64,000 nucleotides of DNA from Cellulophaga sp. Hel_I_12 (GCF_000799565.1 NZ_JUHB01000001.1:3351501-3415500); one strand, 5' to 3'; counted from the first letter of the stretch, positions 34,263-43,512 are shown. Notes: generated by a model from the sequence alone, not told the origin. Program-made: numbers and translations.

Positions 34263-35240
34263 GTGAAAATAGTAGCTCAAATAAAGGAACCCATCAATAT
34301 GGAAATGGAACTTTTTGAAAAAAAGTTTTATGAATCCATGACTTCAAAGGTGGCGCTATTAAACAGAATTACCCATTACATCGTGAATCGAAAAGGAAAG
34401 CAAATGCGACCCATGTTTGTTTTTCTAACGGCTAAAATGATAAATAATGGTGAAGTAAATGAGCGTACCTATAGAGGTGCCGCCGTTATTGAACTGATTC
34501 ATACCGCAACTTTAGTTCATGATGATGTCGTGGATGAAAGTTACAAACGCCGCGGTTTTTTCTCAATTAATGCCTTATGGAAAAATAAAATTGCCGTTTT
34601 GGTGGGGGACTATTTATTGTCTAAAGGGTTGCTTTTGTCCATTGATAATGGAGATTTTGATTTGCTAAAAATTATATCCATTGCCGTTCGTGAAATGAGT
34701 GAAGGCGAACTATTACAAATTGAAAAAGCAAGACGGTTAGATATCACAGAAGAGGTATATTACGAAATTATACGCCAAAAAACAGCGACCCTTATAGCGG
34801 CCTGTTGTAGTTTAGGTGCTTGTGCGGTAAAACCTGAATCGGAAGAAGTAGAAATCTTTAGAAAATTTGGCGAATACTGCGGAATGGCTTTTCAAATTAA
34901 AGATGACTTGTTCGATTACGGCAACGAAGCCATTGGTAAACCTACAGGAATCGATATCAAGGAGCAAAAAATGACTTTACCTTTAATTTATGTTCTGAAC
35001 ACCTGTACAGCACAAGAAAAAAAATGGCTCATTAATTCTATCAAAAACCATAATAAGGATAAAAAAAGAGTCAAAGAAGTTATTGCTTTTGTAAAAAGTA
35101 ATGGGGGCCTTGAGTATGCAGTACGTAAAATGCTCGCTTTTAAAGATGAGGCCTTAACCCTATTGGCACATTATCCAGATTCGGCCTATAAAAATTCATT
35201 GGAACTTATGGTGAATTACGTGGTTGACCGAAAAAAGTAA
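34263..35240 (+). CDS. Trans-isoprenyl diphosphate synthase
   Basis: Elongates prenyl diphosphates for the menaquinone side chain. Both aspartate-rich motifs are present: HDDVVDES (about residue 84) and KDDLFDYG (about 212). 325 residues, typical of long-chain (IspB-like) synthases; the product length cannot be read directly. GTG 34263 is preferred to TTG 34257, since homologues start MKIV-like and then reach the MELFEKKF segment. Confidence 0.92.
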   Translation: MKIVAQIKEPINMEMELFEKKFYESMTSKVALLNRITHYIVNRKGKQMRPMFVFLTAKMINNGEVNERTYRGAAVIELIHTATLVHDDVVDESYKRRGFFSINALWKNKIAVLVGDYLLSKGLLLSIDNGDFDLLKIISIAVREMSEGELLQIEKARRLDITEEVYYEIIRQKTATLIAACCSLGACAVKPESEEVEIFRKFGEYCGMAFQIKDDLFDYGNEAIGKPTGIDIKEQKMTLPLIYVLNTCTAQEKKWLINSIKNHNKDKKRVKEVIAFVKSNGGLEYAVRKMLAFKDEALTLLAHYPDSAYKNSLELMVNYVVDRKK

Positions 35241-35278
35241 CTATCTTTTTAATTTGGATCGATATTTTCTTAAGCACT

Positions 35279-35303
35279 GTATGCAGTAGCATGCGTTTTT
35301 TTT
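35279..35303 (+). terminator. Terminator after the prenyl synthase gene
   Basis: GTATGC (35279-35284) pairs with GCATGC (35289-35294) across AGTA, followed by eight Ts. Confidence 0.65.
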
Positions 35304-35502
35304 AATAATTTACTTTTAGATAAATAAAAAATTTGTATTTTAATTAAATATATCTATCTGATTTTCAATTTTTTGCTATTTTTTTGTTCGTTTATTTAAA
35401 AATTAGTTCAGGTATCAGGCAACCTTTTTGAAACAAAACTCGTCTAACTTTATAGAAACCTAAAGGAATGGTCTTTTGATAAAGGCTAAGAAATTTTAAC
35501 TT

Positions 35503-36066
35503 GTGAAAATAATTCCATTTTATACCAATGAAAAGCAGCTGATAAAAAAGGCGTGCTCCGGAAATGGAGAGGCTCAAAAGCACTTGTATGAAAAGCATGC
35601 GCCTAAAATGTTAAGTGTTTGCCGGCAATATGTAAAAGATATTGCTTTTGCAGAAGATGTTATGATCACAGGCTTTGTAAAGGTATTTAAATATTTAGAC
35701 ACCTTTAAGTTTGAAGGTAGTTTTGAAGGTTGGATTCGCAGGATAATGGTTCGGGAAGCCATAACCCACCTTCGTAAAAATCAATTTGTAGTGTTTGATG
35801 ATGAGTTATATGATCGGCATACAAACCACCAGATTGAAGTAGCATCAGCTATTGATATTGAAGAAATACAACGCCTGATAGATCAACTTCCAGAAGGCTA
35901 TAAAATGGTATTTGTATTGTATGCGGTTGAAGGATATAAGCATGCTGAAATTGCAAGTATGTTACAGATTTCAGAAAGTACCTCAAAATCGCAATTATTC
36001 AAAGCAAGGCGAATTTTACAAGAACAGTTAAAGGAAACTAAAAGAATAAGCTATGGCACCAATTAA
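35503..36066 (+). CDS. ECF-type RNA polymerase sigma factor
   Basis: A 187-residue sigma-70 family factor with region 2 (AFAEDVMITGFVKVFKYLDTF, then FEGWIRRIMVREAI) and region 4 (LPEGYKMVFVLYAVEGYKHAEIA). It lacks regions 1 and 3, as ECF factors do. GTG start. It overlaps by 14 bases with a membrane protein that is probably its anti-sigma partner. The target promoter is unknown; the group controls envelope functions in many Bacteroidota. Confidence 0.9.
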   Translation: MKIIPFYTNEKQLIKKACSGNGEAQKHLYEKHAPKMLSVCRQYVKDIAFAEDVMITGFVKVFKYLDTFKFEGSFEGWIRRIMVREAITHLRKNQFVVFDDELYDRHTNHQIEVASAIDIEEIQRLIDQLPEGYKMVFVLYAVEGYKHAEIASMLQISESTSKSQLFKARRILQEQLKETKRISYGTN

Positions 36067-36811
36067 ATTTGAAGAAGATATAAAAGAAAAGTTTGAGGGT
36101 CGTAGCATACCACCTTCTCCCCAAGTTTGGGAGAAAATTTCAGGTCAAATAACTACAACTCATAAAACAACTAAAAAAGGTTTTGCCTGGTACGCTATCG
36201 CCGCTAGCGTAATCGGCTTGTTGATAGCGATGCTTGTATTTTTTAACGCGGGTAAAGAAGCCATGAATCAAGAGAAGCCTGTGGTTTTTACCCCTCAAAA
36301 TAGAGTTAATAAAGAATTACCACAATCAAAAGAAGAGCTTATTGAAATAATTGGCAGCTCAAGTACTATAGCAAATGCTAAAGAACCATACACAAGTACT
36401 TCTAAAAATAAAGTAACGCCGAACAATAATGAAGCCAATACGGCTCAAAATAAGGCTGCATTAGCTATAGATAAGGTAGTACATAAACCTAAATTACAAT
36501 TAGAGAACAAGACTAATTTAGCTATGGATGTTTTAATTGACCAAAAAATTAATTTAGTTGTAGCGCAAGTCGATGCTTTGGCCTTACAGAATGCTACAGT
36601 TTCAGATGCCGAAATAGATGCTTTACTGCGAAAAGCACAAGAGGAAATTTTAAGACAGAAACTCTTTACAGATTCTAATAGCGTTGATGCCTTGGCATTA
36701 TTACATCAAGCAGAAACAGAGCTAGATTTATCGGTTCGAGATCAGCTTTTTGAAACATTAAAAAATGGCTATTTAAAAGTAAGGACCGCTCTAGCAGATC
36801 GGAACAAGTAA
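36053..36811 (+). CDS. Single-pass membrane protein, probable anti-sigma factor
   Basis: 252 residues, no strong family match recognised. The N-terminal 40 residues are soluble (FEEDIKEKFEGRSIPPSPQVW resembles anti-sigma N-termini encoded after sigma genes in this group). One transmembrane segment lies at about residues 43-64, and the rest is a Lys/Glu/Asn-rich domain that would be periplasmic. Position and the 14-base overlap with the sigma gene suggest it holds the sigma factor at the membrane; this is inference. Confidence 0.65.
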   Translation: MAPIKFEEDIKEKFEGRSIPPSPQVWEKISGQITTTHKTTKKGFAWYAIAASVIGLLIAMLVFFNAGKEAMNQEKPVVFTPQNRVNKELPQSKEELIEIIGSSSTIANAKEPYTSTSKNKVTPNNNEANTAQNKAALAIDKVVHKPKLQLENKTNLAMDVLIDQKINLVVAQVDALALQNATVSDAEIDALLRKAQEEILRQKLFTDSNSVDALALLHQAETELDLSVRDQLFETLKNGYLKVRTALADRNK

Positions 36812-36914
36812 AATCAATAACATTTTAACCATAAAAAAAGACTTCTTCAAATTAAAATTTGAAAAGGAGCAGGGAATAGTTTATTCATTAATCAATCATT
36901 AAAAAACAATTATT

Positions 36915-38000
36915 ATGAACAACAAATTGAAGTACATCGCAATTTTAATAGTTGCTTTTGCCTTGCAAGTGGGCACTGCACAGGATAAAAAAAATTATGA
37001 AACCAAAGTAGAAAAATTAGAAAAGCTTAAAATTGAAATCACATCTCAGGAAAAAGAAGCCTTAAAGATTGAAATTGAAGCCATTAATAAACGTCTCGAG
37101 AAAAAGCAAATAACCGAAAGTGAGGCTCAAAGGCTAAAAGAATCAGCGGCTAAAAAAAGAGCGCTGAATATTGAAAATAGACTTAGTATTTTAGATAACC
37201 AAATAGCGCTAATTGAAAGGAATAACGGTCAAGTTCTTGAATTGGATACGCTAAATAGTGGAAGTAAAATAGAAATAGGATTTGGGCACAAAGATGATCA
37301 TGACGATAAAATATTCGGAATTAAATTTAGCGATTCTAAAAAAAACTATGAATTAAAGTACGACGTTAGAACCTATTCAGATATAGTCATAGCTGTAGGT
37401 TTTAACAACGCTGTAATCGATGGGGAAATCCTTGATGATTCTCCTTATAAAATAGGGGGAAGTCGATTTTTTGAAATGGGTTGGCAATGGCGAACACGAG
37501 TTTTTCAGAACTCTAATTTTCTGCGATTGAATTACGGATTTTCTTTTCAGTTTAACGGACTGAAACCAACCGATAACCGCTATTTTGTAAACAACAATGA
37601 CGAAATAGTTTTAGAAGAGTTTGATGTGGAATTAGATAAAGCAAAACTACGCATGGATAACTTAGTATTCCCGATTCATTTTGAATTTGGACCGTCTAAA
37701 ATTCGTAAAAATGAGAATTCTATTCGCTATAGCTTAGATAAAAAATTTAGAGTTGGGCTAGGTGGTTATGGAGGTTTTAATTTAGGTACACGTCAAAAAT
37801 TAAAGTACGAGCGCGATGGTGACAACATAAAAGATAAATTAAAAAGAGATTACAACACGAGTAATTTAATTTATGGACTAAGTGCTTATGCAGGTTTTGG
37901 TGGTACAACCTTGTATATGAAATACGATTTAAATCCTATTTTTAGAGATGCCTTAGTGGAGCAAAACAACATATCTCTAGGCTTGCGCTTTGACCTTTAA
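36915..38000 (+). CDS. Exported coiled-coil plus beta-barrel-like protein
   Basis: 361 residues, not recognised by family. It has a signal peptide (about 1-22, ending GTAQ), a charged coiled-coil stretch (about 25-100, Lys/Glu-rich heptads), then alternating strands (FEMGWQWRTRVFQNSNFLRL, VGLGGYGGFNLG) ending in NISLGLRFDL, a typical outer-membrane barrel terminus. It is the third gene of the sigma unit and could be its target or sensor. The preceding 103-base gap contains a perfect inverted repeat TTCAAATT-AA-AATTTGAA at 36846-36863. Confidence 0.65.
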   Translation: MNNKLKYIAILIVAFALQVGTAQDKKNYETKVEKLEKLKIEITSQEKEALKIEIEAINKRLEKKQITESEAQRLKESAAKKRALNIENRLSILDNQIALIERNNGQVLELDTLNSGSKIEIGFGHKDDHDDKIFGIKFSDSKKNYELKYDVRTYSDIVIAVGFNNAVIDGEILDDSPYKIGGSRFFEMGWQWRTRVFQNSNFLRLNYGFSFQFNGLKPTDNRYFVNNNDEIVLEEFDVELDKAKLRMDNLVFPIHFEFGPSKIRKNENSIRYSLDKKFRVGLGGYGGFNLGTRQKLKYERDGDNIKDKLKRDYNTSNLIYGLSAYAGFGGTTLYMKYDLNPIFRDALVEQNNISLGLRFDL

Positions 38001-38404
38001 ATTTTTAGAATGAGTACTTGAAAATAAGTCTAAATAAAAAACCTTACAAAGTAAGTTTACGGTATAAAACTGATAAATATTGTACTCATCAGTTGCATAG
38101 CATACAAATACCGTCTTATAGGATGAAAACCTGCAAGTTCTAATTCGCTTTTTCTGCGGAGGAGCTTGTAGGTTTTTTTTGTATTCTTAAATTTAGAGCT
38201 CACCGTAAGGTTTTTTAAACCGGTAAGAGCAAGCTCTTTGTACTAACTTATTTTTGCATGCCTAGGATGATAACTTTTTATGCTAAGGGCCTGTAAATAG
38301 AGTACACCTTCTAACTTATAAATCTGTCAAAAACAGAGCTTGTCTTACCCTCGCCATAGAGAAATTCTAATGGATGTAAACGATTATGCCTATAAAATTT
38401 TGGT
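38001..38404 (+). other. Large intergenic region before dnaG
   Basis: No gene recognised. It contains the terminator at 38128-38180 and a structured stretch around 38195-38235, where AGAGCT/AGCTCT flank nested ACC/GGT and GGTTT/AAACC pairs. An exact TAnnTTTG (TATTTTTG, 38249-38256) lies after that structure. A small RNA is possible but unproven. Confidence 0.4.
38128..38180 (+). terminator. Terminator after the sigma operon
   Basis: AACCTGCAAGTTC (38128-38140) pairs with GAGCTTGTAGGTT (38162-38174) with G-U pairs and an inner TTCGC/GCGGA stem, then eight Ts. Confidence 0.8.
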
Positions 38405-38412
38405 TATATTTG
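38405..38412 (+). promoter_or_regulatory. Candidate -7 box of dnaG
   Basis: TATATTTG, an exact TAnnTTTG match, about 68 bases before the start codon. No clear -33 TTG is seen. Confidence 0.4.
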
Positions 38413-38479
38413 AATCTTTTTCCATAATAAAATGGCAGCCCTTTAAAACTCAACATAAAGTAAACTTTATATATCTAAT

Positions 38480-40459
38480 TTGATTTCAAAAGCCACCATC
38501 GACCAAGTATATGAAACCGCCCGTTTAGAGGAGGTTATTGGTGATTTTGTACAATTAAAAAAATCAGGTGCTAATTATAAAGGTTTAAGTCCGTTTACTG
38601 ATGAACGATCGCCTAGCTTTATGGTAAGTCCCGTAAAGCAAATTTGGAAAGATTTTAGTAGTGGAAAAGGAGGTAATGTGGTTGCATTTTTAATGGAACA
38701 CGAGCATTTTACCTACCCTGAGGCTATAAAATACTTAGCCAAAAAGTACACTATTGAAATCGAAGAAACTGAGCAAACTAGTGAGCAAAAAGTGCAGGCA
38801 GACGAACGCGAAAGCATGTATTTAGTGTCTGAATTTGCTCAAAAATATTTTTCTAACATTTTATGGGAAAGCGAACTAGGAAAAGCAATAGGACTTAGTT
38901 ATTTCAAAGAGCGGGGTTTTACAGATGAAACCATCAAAAAGTTCGCTTTGGGGTATTGTTTAGATCATTGGGATGCTTTTACCAACGAGGCCTTAGATAA
39001 AGGATATCAATTAAAATATTTAGAAAGTACAGGCCTAAGTATCGTCAAAGAAAACCTAGAGAATCCTGCGAATAGCAAAAAGTTCGACAGGTTTAAAGGG
39101 CGCGTTATGTTTCCTATACAATCTATGAGCGGTCGGGTGCTTGGTTTTGGGGGTAGAATTTTAACCAACGATAAAAAAGCAGCCAAATATTTAAATTCTC
39201 CAGAAAGTGATATTTACCATAAAAGTAAAGTTTTATACGGTATTTTTCATGCAAAACAAGCGATTGCAAAAGAAGATAATTGTTATTTGGTAGAAGGCTA
39301 TACCGATGTAATTCAGTTTCATCAGCGCGGTATTGAGAATGTAGTAGCCTCTAGCGGAACCGCCTTGACAGCTGAACAAATTCGATTGGTAAACCGACTT
39401 ACTAAAAATATTACGGTATTGTTTGATGGTGATGCGGCAGGTTTAAGAGCTTCTTTACGAGGAATCGACCTTATTTTGGAACAAGGGATGAATGTCAAAG
39501 TCTGTTCCTTCCCAGAAGGAGAAGATCCAGATAGCTTTGCTAAAAACAATAGTTTAGACGAGGTAAATGCCTATTTAAAAACGAACGCGAAAGACTTTAT
39601 TCAATTTAAGGCTTCTTTATTAATGAAGGAAGCCGCAAACGACCCGATAAAAAGGGCTGATACCGTCCGTGATATTGTCAATAGTATTTCTAAAATTCCA
39701 GATCGAATTCAAAAGGAAATTTATATTCAGGAGTGTGCTCAAATCATGAATATTTCTGAAGGCGTCTTGTTCAATACACTCGCACAGATTGGAAAAAAGG
39801 ATATCGCTGATGCCAGCAAAAAAGCAAAGGACAATCAAAAAGCTTTTGAAGTGGTTCGTAACGAGGCAGTTACGCAGAAAGTAGATGTGCAGTTTGAACT
39901 AGAACGCAAGATTATTGAAATTTTACTATTATACGGCAATACATCGCAACGCTTTGAAGATTTAATTCTCAAAGAAAATGATAAGGGTGAATTAGCCTTA
40001 GAGCCTGAATTTTTAGAGGCTAAGGTGTACGAGAAAATATTTTTAGACCTACAGGACGATGAAATAGAATTGAGTAATGATAACTTTAAGCGAATTTATA
40101 AAACATTAGTTCAAGAACTTAATGAAAACGAAAACTTTACGGTTCAAACGTTCATAGCCTCTTTAGAACAAGATATGGTATCAGAAATATCTTCTATTTT
40201 AATGGAGGAAGAAAAATATATTTTGCATGATTGGGCGAGTAAAGATATTTATCCTAAGAGTAAAGATCAGGGAATTTCTCAATTGGCGAGCGAAACAATT
40301 TTAACCTTACGTTGTTTTTTAATCAAAAGAAGAATAAATACCTTACAAAATGAAACTCAGGATGTGGAAAAAGACAACCGAGAAATACTAGAGGAAATTA
40401 TCAATTATATTCAACTTAATAAATTATTAAATCAGAAGCTAAATCGGGTATTATCTTAA
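38480..40459 (+). CDS. dnaG: DNA primase without zinc ligands
   Basis: Synthesises RNA primers for replication. 659 residues with the N-terminal CHC2-type fold, the catalytic core (GRVMFPI, YLNSPES and VEGYTDVI, then the TOPRIM DGDAAG) and a C-terminal helicase-binding region. The four zinc ligands of the CHC2 ribbon are all replaced: S37 and T40 in GLSPFTDERSPSF, D58 and S61 in QIWKDFSSGKGGN. The fold signature is otherwise kept, so this looks like loss of zinc with retention of the domain. TTG start; no ATG is available and the MISKATIDQVYETA start fits the family. Confidence 0.95.
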   Translation: MISKATIDQVYETARLEEVIGDFVQLKKSGANYKGLSPFTDERSPSFMVSPVKQIWKDFSSGKGGNVVAFLMEHEHFTYPEAIKYLAKKYTIEIEETEQTSEQKVQADERESMYLVSEFAQKYFSNILWESELGKAIGLSYFKERGFTDETIKKFALGYCLDHWDAFTNEALDKGYQLKYLESTGLSIVKENLENPANSKKFDRFKGRVMFPIQSMSGRVLGFGGRILTNDKKAAKYLNSPESDIYHKSKVLYGIFHAKQAIAKEDNCYLVEGYTDVIQFHQRGIENVVASSGTALTAEQIRLVNRLTKNITVLFDGDAAGLRASLRGIDLILEQGMNVKVCSFPEGEDPDSFAKNNSLDEVNAYLKTNAKDFIQFKASLLMKEAANDPIKRADTVRDIVNSISKIPDRIQKEIYIQECAQIMNISEGVLFNTLAQIGKKDIADASKKAKDNQKAFEVVRNEAVTQKVDVQFELERKIIEILLLYGNTSQRFEDLILKENDKGELALEPEFLEAKVYEKIFLDLQDDEIELSNDNFKRIYKTLVQELNENENFTVQTFIASLEQDMVSEISSILMEEEKYILHDWASKDIYPKSKDQGISQLASETILTLRCFLIKRRINTLQNETQDVEKDNREILEEIINYIQLNKLLNQKLNRVLS

Positions 40460-40474
40460 AATAGCTACCAAAAT

Positions 40475-40524
40475 ATGTCCTACAAAAAAAACCTAGCAAA
40501 AGCTAGGTTTTTTTTGTAGGACAT
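40475..40524. terminator. Bidirectional terminator between dnaG and the response regulator
   Basis: A perfect 23-bp inverted repeat (40475-40497 and 40502-40524) around an AAAA loop, containing eight As before and eight Ts after an inner CCTAGC/GCTAGG stem. It serves both convergent genes. Confidence 0.9.
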
Positions 40525-40531
40525 GTTTTAT

Positions 40532-41161
40532 TTAGTATAATTCTAAAGCTTTCGCTTGTTGTAATAAGTCTACTAAATTATCGACATTCAATTTTCGCAT
40601 TAAACGCGCTTTGTAGGTACTTACTGTTTTTTCGTTCAAATTAAGACCAATAGCAACATCTTTATTGCGTTTACCGCTGGCTAACATTTTTAATACTTCT
40701 ACTTCTCTTGAAGAAAGCTTTCTAAAGAATCTTCTTGGCTTTTTGGTACCCTCGTCAAACGCAAGTCTTTGCGCTAGCTCATTAGTAATAAACATATCAC
40801 CTTTACTTACTTTTCTTACAGCAGTAATAATGTAATCTAAATCAGCGCTTTTTGACAAATATCCGTAGGCGCCTGCTCGAATAGTGCTTAAGGCATAAAC
40901 ATCTTCCGACTGACCGCTATAGATCAAAACTTTAATATCAGGGAATTCAGATTTAATTTTTCTAAGGGTTGCAATTCCATTGATTTCAGGAATGTCCATC
41001 TCTAGCATCACTACATCAGGATTTACAGTCTTTAATTTTTCAAATAACTCTGAAGTTGTGGCCACATCTCCGATAACTTCAAAATCAGAAGCGGTGTCTA
41101 AAACAAACTTTATCCCAGTTCTAACAACAGGATGGTTATCTGCGATCAATACTTTAATCAT
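40532..41161 (-). CDS. NarL/FixJ-type response regulator with Glu at the phosphoacceptor site
   Basis: 209 residues: receiver domain (1-120) and a LuxR-type helix-turn-helix (about 145-205; LSSREVEVLKMLASGKRNKD). The phosphoacceptor position, counted from the PDVV strand to the conserved Pro, is E54 (DVVMLEMDIPEINGI), with D56 two residues on. The acidic pair is reduced to D8-N9, while the Ser and Lys switch residues (YSGQ, YLSKSA) remain. Glu often mimics phospho-Asp, so it may be constitutively active. No histidine kinase is next to it. Confidence 0.9.
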   Translation of the reverse strand: MIKVLIADNHPVVRTGIKFVLDTASDFEVIGDVATTSELFEKLKTVNPDVVMLEMDIPEINGIATLRKIKSEFPDIKVLIYSGQSEDVYALSTIRAGAYGYLSKSADLDYIITAVRKVSKGDMFITNELAQRLAFDEGTKKPRRFFRKLSSREVEVLKMLASGKRNKDVAIGLNLNEKTVSTYKARLMRKLNVDNLVDLLQQAKALELY

Positions 41162-41331
41162 GGTTTACTTTTTTTACGATTTATTAGCTTACAAAGAAAA
41201 TGCCCATAAATTCTGACATGCAATGTAAAGTTTTTTTATCTTATTTGCCCTGTAAAAGTGATATTTTTTAATTGAAAACCCGTGTAATTTGTTATATTTT
41301 CGTTTTATTTACTAAATTATAAGATAAATGG

Positions 41332-42120
41332 TTATTTCAACGCCATTGGAATCTCGCAAATTGGAATCGGCAGCATCTTGTGTTTATTTGCTGTATTTAG
41401 TCTTTTATAAATTTGGAAAACCTCTTTTTCTCTTCCCTTAAAATCTTGAGAAGTTTTATTTTGATCTGCCATGGCCATTGCCCATTCTAATTCTGGATAG
41501 GACGCACCTATTTGATCTTCATCGGTTCTATCATCACCCCAAAGACCATCTGTAGGAGCTGCGTTAATAATTTCATCGTTGATGCCCAAAACTCGCGCAA
41601 TTTCCCATACCTCGGTCTTTAGTAAATCAGCAATGGGGCTTAAATCAACGCCACCATCACCGTATTTGGTGTAAAAGCCTACCCCAAAATCTTCTACTTT
41701 ATTACCAGTGCCAGCCACTAAATATTTATCTAAAGCTGCAAAATAGTACAAACTTGTCATTCTGAGTCGGGCCCTGGTATTTGCCAGTGACATAAACCGG
41801 TCCTCCTCATTGGCTACTTGTGGCAAAGCGGCGATTAAGCTATCAAATACTGGGGTTAAATTTAATTCAAGTCTTTTTACAGTTGTAAAATTTTCTTGTA
41901 ACCAGTCAATGTGTCTTGAAGCTCTACCTACTTGATTTAATTCTTGGTGAATGGGCATTTCTAAACATAAAAGGTCTAGACCCGATTTTGCACATAAGGC
42001 TGAAGTAACGGCAGAATCAATACCTCCGGAGATTCCAATAACAAAACCATTCATTTTAGCATTCGTTGCGTAATCTTTTAACCACTTTACAATATGATTT
42101 ATTATTTTTTCGGTTTGCAT
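41332..42120 (-). CDS. nadE: NH3-dependent NAD+ synthetase
   Basis: Amidates deamido-NAD to NAD. 262 residues, lacking the glutaminase domain of the longer type, so it uses ammonia. ATP pyrophosphatase motif SGGIDSAV near residue 30 and VEDFGVGFYTKYGDGGVD near 160. The start is the ATG at 42120 (MQTEKIINH); upstream in-frame residues (20 codons) overlap the divergent gldB promoter and are not family-like. Confidence 0.95.
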   Translation of the reverse strand: MQTEKIINHIVKWLKDYATNAKMNGFVIGISGGIDSAVTSALCAKSGLDLLCLEMPIHQELNQVGRASRHIDWLQENFTTVKRLELNLTPVFDSLIAALPQVANEEDRFMSLANTRARLRMTSLYYFAALDKYLVAGTGNKVEDFGVGFYTKYGDGGVDLSPIADLLKTEVWEIARVLGINDEIINAAPTDGLWGDDRTDEDQIGASYPELEWAMAMADQNKTSQDFKGREKEVFQIYKRLNTANKHKMLPIPICEIPMALK

Positions 42121-42125
42121 GGATG

Positions 42126-42155
42126 TTTGTTTTTCGTTAAAATCTAGTAACTTTG
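42126..42155 (+). promoter_or_regulatory. Promoter of gldBC
   Basis: TTTG at 42126-42129, an 18-bp spacer and TAACTTTG at 42148-42155, an exact TAnnTTTG match, about 57 bases before gldB. Confidence 0.65.
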
Positions 42156-42211
42156 CACCGTAAAAATAATGTCTAAGCACTAATAAATAAAATAATTCTA
42201 TACTACTTTAT

Positions 42212-43177
42212 ATGAAGAAGCTAATTTTTGTGGTTTTAATTTTTTTGTCTCTCCTTTTTATTAATTGTGGTGCAGAAGATAAAACTGCTGAAGAAATTGA
42301 TAAAATAGTCTTAGATGTACAGGTCGAGCGTTTTGATAAAGAGTTTGCTTCGGCCACTCTTGAAACTTTGCCCATTTTAAAAGGAAAGTATCCCTATTTA
42401 TTTCCTGCGCAATACCCAGATAGTATCTGGATGGCAAAACTAAAAGATACGATACAGATAGAATTGAATACTGAAGTCGAAAAGGCTTTTTCAAATTTTG
42501 ATATTCAGAAAACCAAATTAACGAACTTATTTAAACATATAAAATATTATTTCCCGGAGTTTACAATACCTAAAGTGATTACCCTAACTTCTGACGTTAA
42601 CTATGAGAATCGTGTCATTTTAACTGATTCTTTATTATTGATTGGCTTAGATAACTATTTGGGTGAAGAACATAAATTCTACCAAGGATTTCAAGGCTAT
42701 TTAAAAAAGGGATTAGATGAAAAATATTTAGTATCAGATGTAGCTTCAGAGTTTTGTGGTTCAATTCTGCCCCAAAGAAGCGGTAGAACATTCTTAGATC
42801 AAATGATTTATCATGGAAAAACCCTGTATTTGAAAGATAAAATAATGGCTTTTGAGTCTGAAGAACAGCGAATCGCCTATACACCGGAACAATTAGAATG
42901 GGCTAAATTAAATGAAGAAAATATTTGGCGTTATTTTGTGGATAGAAACTTATTATATAGTACAGATAAGCAATTGCAACCTAGATTTTTAGACCCAGCT
43001 CCTTTTTCTAAGTTTCAGTTAGAATTAGATAACGAATCCCCAGGTAGAATTGGCAGGTATGTTGGTTGGCAGATTGTACGTGCTTTTATGGAAAATAACG
43101 ACCTAGACTTTAAACAAATGCTGACGGTCCCTGCTGAAGAAATTTTAAAGAAATCAAATTACAAACCTAGAAACTAA
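42212..43177 (+). CDS. gldB: Gliding motility lipoprotein GldB
   Basis: A 321-residue lipoprotein required for gliding in Flavobacterium johnsoniae. The lipoprotein signal has Cys19 (FINCGAED). The body matches GldB features such as the run of PILKGKYPYLFPAQYPDSIW, PEFTIPKVITLTSDV and DYFVDRNLLYS-like helices, and ends near VGWQIVRAFMENNDLDFKQM. It overlaps gldC by one base at the TAATG junction, as in other gliders. This supports an organism that moves by the Gld/Spr machinery. Confidence 0.92.
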   Translation: MKKLIFVVLIFLSLLFINCGAEDKTAEEIDKIVLDVQVERFDKEFASATLETLPILKGKYPYLFPAQYPDSIWMAKLKDTIQIELNTEVEKAFSNFDIQKTKLTNLFKHIKYYFPEFTIPKVITLTSDVNYENRVILTDSLLLIGLDNYLGEEHKFYQGFQGYLKKGLDEKYLVSDVASEFCGSILPQRSGRTFLDQMIYHGKTLYLKDKIMAFESEEQRIAYTPEQLEWAKLNEENIWRYFVDRNLLYSTDKQLQPRFLDPAPFSKFQLELDNESPGRIGRYVGWQIVRAFMENNDLDFKQMLTVPAEEILKKSNYKPRN

Positions 43178-43512
43178 TGGGTATACTACACACCTCAGAA
43201 ATATCATTAAAAGTAGGCTTAGACGAAAATCGTGTACCTGAAGAACTTACATGGTCTGCTCAAGATGGTGGCATAGATAACGAGGAGGCAAAAGCCATGC
43301 TACTATCTGTTTGGGATAGCAAGAATAAAGAGTCCTTAAAGATAGATTTGTGGACTAAGGATATGCCTGTGGATGAAATGAAAATTTTCTTTCATCAAAC
43401 ATTAGTTTCTTTGTCTGATACCTTTATGAAAGCAACCCAAGACGAGAAAATGACAGCAACTATGAAAGATTTTTGTGATTATTTCGCAGAAAAATTAGAA
43501 TTAAAAAAGTAA
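43177..43512 (+). CDS. gldC: Gliding motility protein GldC
   Basis: A 111-residue soluble protein matching GldC: opening ILHTSEISLKVGLDENRVPE, central TWSAQDGG, and FFHQTLVSLSDTFMKAT. It is encoded with gldB in gliding flavobacteria and improves gliding efficiency; its biochemical role is unknown. No signal peptide, so probably cytoplasmic. Confidence 0.92.
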   Translation: MGILHTSEISLKVGLDENRVPEELTWSAQDGGIDNEEAKAMLLSVWDSKNKESLKIDLWTKDMPVDEMKIFFHQTLVSLSDTFMKATQDEKMTATMKDFCDYFAEKLELKK

